Assembly: GCA_020718125.1 (NCBI GenBank)
Contig: DYDC01000055.1
Coordinates: forward strand, 1-12,093
Direction of reading: 5' to 3'
Origin: Methylacidiphilum sp.
GTDB taxonomy: Bacteria > Verrucomicrobiota > Verrucomicrobiia > CAIQCK01
Length of the DNA stretch: 12,093 nucleotides
Shown: positions 6,331-12,093 of the stretch, one piece after another
How positions within the stretch are numbered: position 1 is the first letter of the stretch
How the letters are laid out: every line of letters begins with the position of its first letter
Translations under genes and position numbers: made by a program
Notes under the pieces: generated by a model
Databases searched by the model: none
Told to the model about the DNA's origin: nothing
The model's input: the letters and a program-made list of their open reading frames with translations, nothing else

Positions 6331-7614
6331 TCACCCGCGCCGCGCCAAGCGCGCCACAAACGCCCCGTCCACGCCGTCCCGCGGCGGGAATGTTTCGACG
6401 ATTTTCCCAATCGCGAACTCCGCGTTGGCCTTCACGAACGCTTCCACCACGTCGCCGCTCTCCTCCGGCTCCAAGCTGCATGTGCTATAGACCAGCACGC
6501 CGCCGCGTTTGACCCGCCGCGCCGCCGCTTGCAACAACCGCGACTGTTCCGCCGCCAGCCGCGCGATGTCCTCCAAGCGCAGCCGCCAGCGGGCGTCCAC
6601 GCGCCGGCGCAGCACGCCCGTGTTTGAGCACGGCACGTCCAGCAAGACCCGGTCAAACCACGTTTCAGCCGGGTCCGGCGGCCTCGCCCCTCGCGCCGTG
6701 ACGGATGTGACACCGAGCCGCGCGCAGTTGGCAACCACAAGCTTCAATCGTTCGGGCGAGGAATCCTCGGCGAGGATCGTCCCACGATCCTGCATCAACG
6801 CCGCCATCAACGTCGCCTTGCCGCCCGGCGCGGCACAAACGTCCAGCACGCGCTCGCCCGGCTGCGGATCGAGCAACTCCACCGCCAGCAGCGTGCTGGG
6901 ATCCTGGATGTAAAACGCGCCCCCGGCATAGCCAGGCAGGCGTTCCGGCACACACGCGCCCCTCAGTTCAATCATGGGCTGCCGCCACAAGCTGCCGCTG
7001 GCCGGTTCCGCCTCGATGCCCGCCTCGCGCCATCTCGCCAACAGCGCATCCGGCGTTGTGCGCAGCGTGTTCACGCGGGCGTAGAGCTTCGGCGGCGCGT
7101 TGTTCCATTCCAGCAAGGCCAGCGCGGCCTCGTTGCCATACCGGGCCGTCCACCGCTCCACGATCCATTCGGGGTGCGACCACCGCACCGCAAGCGGCTG
7201 GCGATCGAGGGCGGCCTTGAGCGCCGGCCGGTCACGTTCCGCGGCCCGCAGCAGCGCGTTGATGAAGCGCGTCTCGCCCGGCGACAGATGTTTCTTGGCC
7301 AGTTCCACGGTCTCGTGCACCGCCGCGTGGGCGGGAATCCGGTCGAGGAAGAAAAGCTGGTAAAGCCCCAGCCGCGCCAGCGTCGCCACGGCCGGCTTCG
7401 GCTTGCCTTGGCGGGACTTTTGCGCGGCGAGCCAGTCCAAGGCCGCGCGCTGCCGCAGGCAGCCGTAGAACAACTCGGTCGTCAGCGCGCGATCACGCTC
7501 TTCAAGCGCCGTCATGGCCAGCGCGTCATGCAGCAGGTCGTCCGCCGCGGCGCGGCCCTGCTCCCAGCGCCGCAGCAGCGCGGCCACGATTTCTCTTGGC
7601 TTCGTTTCGCTCAC
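6331..7614 (-). CDS. rsmB: 16S rRNA (cytosine-967-C5)-methyltransferase RsmB
   Basis: RsmB transfers a methyl group from S-adenosylmethionine to C967 of 16S rRNA in the cytoplasm. At 427 residues it matches the usual length. The N-terminal half (about 5-140) is the NusB-like RNA-binding domain, with LTTELFYGCLRQRAALDWL and IPAHAAVHETVELAKK. The catalytic half contains the cofactor motif DVCAAPGGK (258-266), DVPCSNTGVLRR with C329 and YSTCSLEPEES with C379. The two cysteines are the pair needed for RNA m5C methylation: one is the nucleophile and the other assists release. The start is GTG at 7614 and there is no clear Shine-Dalgarno sequence. A -10-like TACTAT ends seven bases upstream. Its stop is separated from the DUF3106 stop by one base, so the two genes converge without any intergenic terminator. 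Confidence 0.95.
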   Translation of the reverse strand: MSETKPREIVAALLRRWEQGRAAADDLLHDALAMTALEERDRALTTELFYGCLRQRAALDWLAAQKSRQGKPKPAVATLARLGLYQLFFLDRIPAHAAVHETVELAKKHLSPGETRFINALLRAAERDRPALKAALDRQPLAVRWSHPEWIVERWTARYGNEAALALLEWNNAPPKLYARVNTLRTTPDALLARWREAGIEAEPASGSLWRQPMIELRGACVPERLPGYAGGAFYIQDPSTLLAVELLDPQPGERVLDVCAAPGGKATLMAALMQDRGTILAEDSSPERLKLVVANCARLGVTSVTARGARPPDPAETWFDRVLLDVPCSNTGVLRRRVDARWRLRLEDIARLAAEQSRLLQAAARRVKRGGVLVYSTCSLEPEESGDVVEAFVKANAEFAIGKIVETFPPRDGVDGAFVARLARRG

Positions 7615-7664
7615 GCCCTAGATAGTAACGCTTCGCGGCGCGAAGTCCGCAACAATCAACACAC
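7615..7664. promoter_or_regulatory. 50-base divergent promoter region
   Basis: Both rsmB (minus) and the GreA-like gene (plus) begin with GTG at the edges of this short gap, so their promoters must lie here or extend into the opposite gene. For rsmB the minus strand shows TACTAT (complement of 7622-7627) and a weak TTGCGG (complement of 7647-7652) 19 bases away. A short inverted repeat, cttcgc-ggc-gcgaag (7631-7645), sits in the middle and could be an operator or merely a GC-rich coincidence. I see no good boxes for the plus-strand gene. Confidence 0.3.
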
Positions 7665-9653
7665 GTGACCGACGACGAGATCAAAAAGCTTATCGAGGAC
7701 GGCAAGGCCGACGCGCGCCACCAGTTGGCGTTGCGCAAGCTCTGGCCGGGGACTTTCTGTATGCACCGCAGTTGGGGATTCGGCAGGATTGCCGCCTACG
7801 ACCAGATTCTCGGCAAATTCCTCGTGGACTTCCGCGGCAAGACGAGCCACGCAATGGAAATCCGCTACGTGGCCGAATCGCTGGAGCCGCTGTCCGCCGA
7901 GCACATCCTCGTCCGCAAAGCGACCGGCCTTGCCGATCTGAAGGCGCTCGCGCCCACCCAGCCGCTGGAGTTGATGCGAGTGGTCCTGAACAGCTTCGCC
8001 GGTCAGGCCACCGCGGACCAGATCGCCGCCGCGCTCTGTCCCGAAGTCGTCGCCGAGGCGGACTGGAAGAAGTGGTGGGAAGGCGCCAAGCGCGCCATGA
8101 AGAAGGACCATCACTTCGGCGTGGGCGCCAGGAAGACCGACCCCATCATCCTGCGCGGCGAGCCGCTTCGCCCGGAGCAGGAGGCCTTGCAGGCGTTCGA
8201 GGCCGCCAACACCCTGAAAGCAAAGGTCACGGCCGCCGAACAGCTTCTCAGGGCGGCCGACCAAATCACGAACCGCGACGCGATCTTCGGGCCGGTGATT
8301 CACAGGCTCAGCAGCGACATCGAGAAGGTCAAGCATCGTGAGCCGGCTGTGGCTCTGGAAGCCATCTGGATTCGCGACGAACTGGCCGAACTCCAGGGGC
8401 AACAGTCGCACCTGACGGTCAGCCAGACCCACGACATCCTCCAGAACGTCCGCCATCTCGGCGAGCTGCTCGAATCGCTCCCCTCCGGCGGGCCGAAGCG
8501 GCTGCTGCCGCAACTGCGGACGCTTTACCCGGAGACCTGGCACAGCACGCTGCGAAACCTCCTGGCCACCTCCGGCGCGAAACTGGCCGGCGACATCATC
8601 GAGTTCCTCGTCGCCGAAGGCCAGGGCGAGGCCGTCAGCCGGTTTCTCGACCGGTTTGTGCGCGAGCAGACGGCGTCGAGCGATCTGTGTTTCTGGATTT
8701 GCCGCAACCGCAACCAGCCCACGCTCGCCGCGACCCTGCGTCCGATTCTCAACACCCGGCTCATGGGAGCGATCCTTCAGGCGCTTCAGCGCGACCAGTT
8801 TGAAACGACGCGCCGCAAGAACCAAATGCTTGATTACCTGCTGGCGGACTCGATGCTCGCGGCCGAGTTGATCCGCGACGCCGACATCGAGGAGGTGCGT
8901 GACGTGGCGCGCCGCCTCTTGATGCACCCCGCCATCGGCGAAATGGACCGCCGTTCGCTGCTGGGCCGCATCATCAAGCTTCATCCGCCGATCCAGGCAT
9001 TGCTGGTGCCGCAAGGCCGCGAAGCCGCCGCGGCAAAGGTGCAAGGCGTTGTCGTCTCGTGGGAGAGCCTCGAACAACGCAAGGCGGAATACGACGAGCT
9101 GGTCACCAAGCGGATTCCGGCCAACTCGAAGGACATCGCCATCGCGCGCAGCTATGGCGACCTGAGCGAGAACTACGAATTCAAGGCCGCCAAGGAGACC
9201 CAGAAGGTTCTCATGTCCCGGCAAGGCGAACTCGAAGCCATGCTCAACAGCGCGCGCGGCACCGACTTCAACGATGCAAGAACCGACACCGTCGGCATCG
9301 GAACCGTCGTCACGCTCACCGACCTGACCAAAAACAAGGCCGTCCGCTACAGCGTGCTCGGCGCGTGGGACAGCGATCCCGATCGCGGCATCGTCAGCTA
9401 CCCGACCGCCCTCGCGCAGGCATTGCTCAACAAGAAAGTCGGGGACGAGGCGGACTTCGAGATCGGCGGCCACCGTCATCACGTGCGCATCGAGACGATC
9501 GGGCGTTATGTGGACCTGAAATCGGAGATCGGGCCGCCTGGCCTGCCAAAGTCGGCAGCGGCTGTAGCGGCTAGTAGCGCGCCGGCAGCACCAGCCAGCA
9601 ACTCAGCCACGCCCAGCCCGCCATCAGGCCCAGCAGCAACACCAGCGCATTGA
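7665..9653 (+). CDS. Long GreA/GreB-type transcript elongation factor
   Basis: This 662-residue protein has a GreA-like module at its C-terminal end. Gre factors enter the RNA polymerase channel and trigger cleavage of backtracked RNA. The coiled-coil part (about 455-535) includes IPANSKDIAIARSYGDLSEN, in which D499 and E502 correspond to the two acidic tip residues essential for GreA action, followed by YEFKAAKE. The FKBP-like domain follows (about 543-615), with GTVVTLTDL and ALLNKKVGDEADFEIGG. The first 450 residues are not part of normal GreA: a small aromatic domain near the start (WGFGRIAAYDQILGKFLVDF, about 36-55) leads into a long helical region of unclear role. Chlamydial GreA is similarly long, so this may be a PVC trait. 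The last 35 residues are low-complexity alanine, proline and serine, and residues 636-662 are encoded opposite the 3' end of the next gene. The start is GTG at 7665, without a visible ribosome binding site. Confidence 0.88.
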   Translation: MTDDEIKKLIEDGKADARHQLALRKLWPGTFCMHRSWGFGRIAAYDQILGKFLVDFRGKTSHAMEIRYVAESLEPLSAEHILVRKATGLADLKALAPTQPLELMRVVLNSFAGQATADQIAAALCPEVVAEADWKKWWEGAKRAMKKDHHFGVGARKTDPIILRGEPLRPEQEALQAFEAANTLKAKVTAAEQLLRAADQITNRDAIFGPVIHRLSSDIEKVKHREPAVALEAIWIRDELAELQGQQSHLTVSQTHDILQNVRHLGELLESLPSGGPKRLLPQLRTLYPETWHSTLRNLLATSGAKLAGDIIEFLVAEGQGEAVSRFLDRFVREQTASSDLCFWICRNRNQPTLAATLRPILNTRLMGAILQALQRDQFETTRRKNQMLDYLLADSMLAAELIRDADIEEVRDVARRLLMHPAIGEMDRRSLLGRIIKLHPPIQALLVPQGREAAAAKVQGVVVSWESLEQRKAEYDELVTKRIPANSKDIAIARSYGDLSENYEFKAAKETQKVLMSRQGELEAMLNSARGTDFNDARTDTVGIGTVVTLTDLTKNKAVRYSVLGAWDSDPDRGIVSYPTALAQALLNKKVGDEADFEIGGHRHHVRIETIGRYVDLKSEIGPPGLPKSAAAVAASSAPAAPASNSATPSPPSGPAATPAH

Positions 9654-10074
9654 GCCGCACGCTGAGACGGTGCAGCCGGTGCCACCGGTTGAGGACTTCC
9701 TCCCGCGCCTCCTCCGCGCCGTTCCGCCGGGCCTCATGCGCCTCGTCGCGCAGCGAGTTCATTCGCGGCAACAGACGGTGCCGCGCCCACAACACGAGCA
9801 CGACCATCCCGGCCAGCAGCATCAACACCGTCCCGCCGCTTTTCCACGGCCAGTAGCTCAGGCTGATCAACCCTCCGCCGCTGGCCAGCGCCAGCGCGCC
9901 GCAAATCGCGCCAAACAGGTAGTAGCGCGGGAACAACGTCCGCACAAACCGCCCCGCGTGCTCCGGCTCCAGTTCGCGGAACGCCGCCGGCGCGACGAAG
10001 AAAGAGAAAAAGATGATGGCCCCCATCCAAAGCCCCCAGCCGAGGATGAAAACGTAACTCAGCGCGATGGACAT
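9571..10074 (-). CDS. DUF4149 (TMEM205-like) membrane protein
   Basis: This 167-residue integral membrane protein has four predicted helices (about 5-28, 52-72, 80-97, 141-163). The family features are visible: an opening WGLWMGAIIFFSFFVAPAAF (13-32), then LFPRYYLFG (47-55). A charged loop of about 35 residues (100-135) separates helices three and four. DUF4149 proteins have no established bacterial function. The ATG at 10074 has no Shine-Dalgarno sequence; a promoter-like pair ends eight bases upstream. The last 83 bases of the gene overlap the 3' end of the GreA-like gene on the opposite strand, so the two transcripts are complementary there. Confidence 0.85.
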   Translation of the reverse strand: MSIALSYVFILGWGLWMGAIIFFSFFVAPAAFRELEPEHAGRFVRTLFPRYYLFGAICGALALASGGGLISLSYWPWKSGGTVLMLLAGMVVLVLWARHRLLPRMNSLRDEAHEARRNGAEEAREEVLNRWHRLHRLSVRLNALVLLLGLMAGWAWLSCWLVLPARY

Positions 10075-10082
10075 GGCCGCGG

Positions 10083-10112
10083 AGGTTAGCGAAAAACCGC
10101 GGCAGTTGCCAA
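10083..10112 (-). promoter_or_regulatory. Candidate promoter of the DUF4149 gene
   Basis: On the minus strand TTGGCA (complement of 10107-10112, 5 of 6 to consensus) is followed after 18 bases by TAACCT (complement of 10083-10088), the same -10 hexamer as at the tRNA-Ser gene. It ends eight bases before the start codon, so transcription would begin at or next to the ATG. Confidence 0.4.
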
Positions 10113-10135
10113 CACGGAAAGCGCCGCGCGGACAA

Positions 10136-10164
10136 TTGCACCGGGGCCAGTCCTTTGCTAAACT
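10136..10164 (+). promoter_or_regulatory. Candidate promoter of the membrane protein gene at 10175
   Basis: TTGCAC (10136-10141) and TAAACT (10159-10164) are 17 bases apart. The -10 box ends ten bases before the GTG at 10175, again giving a very short or absent leader. It also argues against the upstream starts in the same frame, because those would lie before the promoter. Confidence 0.35.
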
Positions 10165-10174
10165 TCGTTTTTGC

Positions 10175-11029
10175 GTGACTAACGCTCAAGCATCAACTCG
10201 CTGGTCCGACGAACTGCACCTGTCCCGCGCGGCGGTGCGGTTCATTTTCCTGCTTCCGATCGTCATCTACGCCGCCGCGCACATCCTGCTGATCGCGACG
10301 CCGGATCTCTTCTGGTGGATGACCCGCAAGGCCCACTGGTTCGGCTCCCAGCAGTTCGTCGAGGACGCGGAAGTCTTGAACGCCCGGGACCGCGCGCATT
10401 TCGAGAAGAACATCCACCGCTACGCCGAGCATCTCGGCCCCAACCATATCGCCAAGATCGCCGTGGAAGCTGTCATCGCCGTGACCGCGTTTCAGGTGTT
10501 CCGGCTTGCACGACGCCGGGCACGCCCCGGCCTGGCGACCCTCTACTTCGTTGTGTCCGCCGGCGCTCTTGTCGTCGCTGCCGAGGAAGCCCGTTGGGGC
10601 GAGACTTTTGGCTTGGAACTGTTTCCGCAACACCTCACTCACCAGGTGAAGAGCGCCAACCTCCAGGCCGAGATGACGCTTCACAACATGCCCTCCGCGC
10701 AAAGGCTCACCGGCAATGCCAAGGTCGCCTTGGCGCTCTACGGCCTGATCGGCGGCATCCTCGTCGCCCGCCTGCGGCGAGAGTGGCTCTTGGATCGGGC
10801 GTTTTATTTCTTCATCCCCCACCCTCTGCTTGCGCCAGGGTTTGCGGTGGTGCTTCTCTACTCGCTTGAGCGGGGTCTCTATAAATGGATCGTCGGCCGC
10901 CGGGTGACCACACTCTGGTCGGCATTGCAGGAACCCTCCGAGCTTGTGGCCGTGCTCACCCTGCTCCTCTTCTGTTGGCTCGTTCTCCGCACCGTCAACC
11001 GCTGGCCCCAGTCCCCTCATGCGACCTAG
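10175..11029 (+). CDS. Multi-pass membrane protein of unknown function
   Basis: With the GTG at 10175 this protein has 284 residues and about six hydrophobic segments (about 20-42, 93-110, 119-137, 183-199, 209-230, 254-272). A long soluble loop follows the first helix. The most distinctive stretch comes after the third helix: EEARWGETFG (137-146) and later N162-x-Q-x-E-x2-LHN (162-171). I recall a similar EE-x2-WGQ...N-x-Q-x-E-x2-LHN arrangement in uncharacterised bacterial membrane proteins found near sugar-transfer genes, but I cannot name a family. The acidic pair and histidine next to a membrane helix could form a polar active or binding site. The frame stays open back to 10067, but that extension overlaps the DUF4149 start and lies before the predicted promoter. 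The gene overlaps the glycosyltransferase remnant downstream by 11 bases, so the two were probably one operon. Confidence 0.75.
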   Translation: MTNAQASTRWSDELHLSRAAVRFIFLLPIVIYAAAHILLIATPDLFWWMTRKAHWFGSQQFVEDAEVLNARDRAHFEKNIHRYAEHLGPNHIAKIAVEAVIAVTAFQVFRLARRRARPGLATLYFVVSAGALVVAAEEARWGETFGLELFPQHLTHQVKSANLQAEMTLHNMPSAQRLTGNAKVALALYGLIGGILVARLRREWLLDRAFYFFIPHPLLAPGFAVVLLYSLERGLYKWIVGRRVTTLWSALQEPSELVAVLTLLLFCWLVLRTVNRWPQSPHAT

Positions 11030-11144
11030 ACTCGCGCTGCTTCTCGCAGTCGCCGCCACATCCTTCTTCATCGGCCTCGGCGCAGACGGTATCAGCCGGA
11101 CGCAGGAGGGGCCCCCGTCATCGTGGCCGTCGCTCTCGCGATGA
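11019..11144 (+). pseudogene. N-terminal fragment of an ArnT/PMT-like glycosyltransferase
   Basis: This frame encodes 41 residues. The first 29 or so look like the start of a membrane glycosyltransferase of the ArnT/PMT type: a first membrane helix (LALLLAVAATSFFIGLGADG) followed by ISRTQEG. In such proteins the matching position after helix one carries a short acidic loop and then an alanine-rich helix. The frame then switches into unrelated residues (PPSSWPSLSR) and stops. The expected 350-450 residues of the middle of the enzyme are missing, which suggests an internal deletion near 11108-11115. The fragment overlaps the end of the preceding membrane gene. A short chance frame is the alternative. 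Confidence 0.45.
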
Positions 11145-11479
11145 CCGCTGGCAACATCCACAAGTGCGCTGTTTACGAGCCGCGCCACTCCGATGACATC
11201 GGGATGCGTGACTTTGTGCGAAAGGCCGCCGCCACCCTAAAACAAGACGAGGAGCTTCTCTTTCTGGAATCGCCCGCCTTCGGCAACAACTTGAGCGCGT
11301 TGTCCTTTTACTCACAACGCATCTTCACGACCGTCAATCGGCCGGCGCTGGAAGCACGCCTCGCCGCCGGCAAACCGTTGGCGGTCTTCACAACCGAAGC
11401 TTCATTGCCGGCGTCCCTGAAAGAAATGTTCCGAGTCAAGCTGGGCGATAGGAACTGGAGCTTCTCGAAGAGCCACTGA
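11123..11479 (+). pseudogene. C-terminal fragment, likely of the same glycosyltransferase
   Basis: From GTG 11123 this frame gives 118 residues; from ATG 11141, 112. That ATG overlaps the stop of the N-terminal fragment as ATGA. The frame is open further upstream and from about 11111 reads APVIVAVALAMTAGN, the end of a membrane helix. The rest is a soluble domain with ESPAFGNNLSALSFYSQR and AVFTTEASLPASLKEMF, resembling the periplasmic tail of ArnT/PMT-like enzymes, where a substrate-side domain follows the last helix. There is no complete signal peptide and no ribosome binding site. I read it as the C-terminal end of the gene whose first codons lie at 11019. A short independent protein is possible but less likely. 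Confidence 0.5.
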
Positions 11480-11526
11480 TCACCGGTAATCGCCGCCACG
11501 CGCAGCCGGCAACCTGTTGTGTCACT

Positions 11527-11889
11527 TCATGTCCCGCGCTCGGTAACGATGCTGTTCCCTTCGCCAAGCACCACCACGCGCGGCTTCCAACTCTTGGCGT
11601 ATTGCATCTCCACCTCGATGAAACTCATGATGGTCAGCAGGTCGCCGGGCTTGCCCAAATGGGCGGTCGCGCCGTTGAGGATGATCTCCCGCTTGCCGCG
11701 CGCGTCCGGGATGGCATAGGTCTCGAACCGCGCGCCGTTGGCCATGTTACTGGCCAGAATGCGCTCGTAGGGCAGGAAGCCCGCCTTTTCCATCAAATCC
11801 TGGTCAATGGCCAGGCTGCCCTCGTAGTTCACGCTGGAGCCAGTGACCACCGCGCGGTGCAGCTTGGATTTCAGCAGCGTCAATAGCAT
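11527..11889 (-). CDS. panD: Aspartate 1-decarboxylase PanD
   Basis: PanD converts L-aspartate to beta-alanine and CO2, supplying beta-alanine for pantothenate and coenzyme A. The 120-residue protein keeps the residues known from the E. coli enzyme at the same positions: K9, H11 (KSKLHR), G24-S25 (NYEGS), R54 to Y58 (RFETY) and N72-G73 (LNGAT). The chain is normally cut between G24 and S25, and S25 becomes the pyruvoyl cofactor. Length is close to normal. Residue 75 is threonine in place of the usual alanine. Some bacteria need a maturation factor for the cleavage; none is visible here. The ATG at 11889 has no Shine-Dalgarno sequence, and a promoter-like pair lies just upstream. The gene stands alone, without other pantothenate genes, and converges on the glycosyltransferase remnant with 47 bases between them. 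Confidence 0.96.
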   Translation of the reverse strand: MLLTLLKSKLHRAVVTGSSVNYEGSLAIDQDLMEKAGFLPYERILASNMANGARFETYAIPDARGKREIILNGATAHLGKPGDLLTIMSFIEVEMQYAKSWKPRVVVLGEGNSIVTERGT

Positions 11890-11897
11890 GACTGGAA

Positions 11898-11926
11898 ACG
11901 ATGGAGCGTCGCGCGCCGCTTTTCAA
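11898..11926 (-). promoter_or_regulatory. Candidate panD promoter
   Basis: On the minus strand TTGAAA (complement of 11921-11926) and CATCGT (complement of 11898-11903) are separated by 17 bases. The -35 is good (4-5 of 6), the -10 is poor. It ends eight bases before the ATG, the same geometry as at three other starts in this window. Confidence 0.28.
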
Positions 11927-11978
11927 TCAGAATGTCCCAACCCACGAGAGATGGGGCGCAACTTGACACACGCGCCAA

Positions 11979-12059
11979 GTCCCGAAAGGGACGGTCGAGA
12001 ATAGCCCGGCGTTTCAACGCCGGGTGGGCTGGCAACAAGGGACAAGCCCCGTCAGGGGG
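11979..12059 (+). repeat. Hairpin repeat, right-end copy (three stem-loops)
   Basis: Three hairpins follow one another: gtccc-gaaa-gggac (11979-11992), a 9-bp stem cccggcgtt/aacgccggg (12005-12013 with 12016-12024), and cccc-gtca-gggg (12047-12058). Between the first two lies GAGAATAGCC, the core also present on the complementary strand of the left-end copies. Outer bases agccc/gggct (12003-12007 with 12026-12030) can extend or compete with the second stem. I see no gene between panD and the end of the window. Confidence 0.75.
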
Positions 12060-12093
12060 AATGGCACTTACTTTAGAGCGCGACGCATTTTGG

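Noticed and set aside
7656..9482. A 608-residue open frame on the minus strand, antisense to the GreA-like gene
   Set aside because: Its translation shows no domain or membrane pattern, while the opposite strand encodes clear GreA motifs. Long antisense frames are expected in GC-rich genes.

Overview
The window is a stretch of GC-rich bacterial chromosome (my estimate by eye is above 60 % GC). It most likely comes from the Verrucomicrobiota, near the Limisphaerales/Pedosphaeraceae. The reasons are a DUF1501 protein with a Tat-type leader, a very long GreA-type factor with an N-terminal extension of about 450 residues as seen in the PVC superphylum, a zinc-finger anti-sigma/ECF sigma pair, and dispersed hairpin repeats of a kind I associate with this group. 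This assignment rests on recall of families, not on a search.

Layout, left to right. Positions 1-426 hold no convincing gene, only three copies of a hairpin repeat and a probable ribosome binding site. At 427-1803 is the exported DUF1501 protein. A tRNA-Ser(UGA) lies at 1843-1930 on the minus strand, with comEC (2029-4578, plus) divergent from it. Next is a three-gene cluster on the plus strand: ECF sigma factor (4647-5234), membrane anti-sigma factor with a zinc-finger motif (5299-5817), and a secreted DUF3106 protein (5820-6329). rsmB (6331-7614, minus) converges on this cluster with a single base between the stop codons. It is divergent across 50 bases from the long GreA-like gene (7665-9653, plus). 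That gene overlaps the DUF4149 membrane protein (9571-10074, minus) tail to tail by 83 bases. Then come a multi-pass membrane protein of unknown function (10175-11029, plus), the remnant of an ArnT/PMT-like glycosyltransferase that has lost its middle (11019-11479, plus), and panD (11527-11889, minus). The last 200 bases contain another hairpin repeat of the same family as at the left end, in the opposite orientation to two of the three left copies.

How the genes work together. The clearest functional unit is the sigma/anti-sigma/DUF3106 cluster, which looks like an envelope-sensing regulatory module. The unknown membrane protein and the glycosyltransferase remnant overlap by 11 bases and may be what is left of a cell-surface sugar-transfer locus. 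The other genes are mostly single housekeeping or accessory genes: DNA uptake, rRNA methylation, transcript elongation and pantothenate synthesis.

I do not see a complete undescribed defence or mobile system. The points most worth following are: a ComEC whose metallo-beta-lactamase domain has lost most of its metal ligands; the paired repeat family at both ends; a read-through-looking antisense overlap at the end of the GreA-like gene; a GreA-like protein with a large extension; an exact 18-residue repeat in the DUF3106 protein; and several genes without a Shine-Dalgarno sequence whose predicted -10 boxes sit 7-10 bases before the start codon, which suggests leaderless transcripts.
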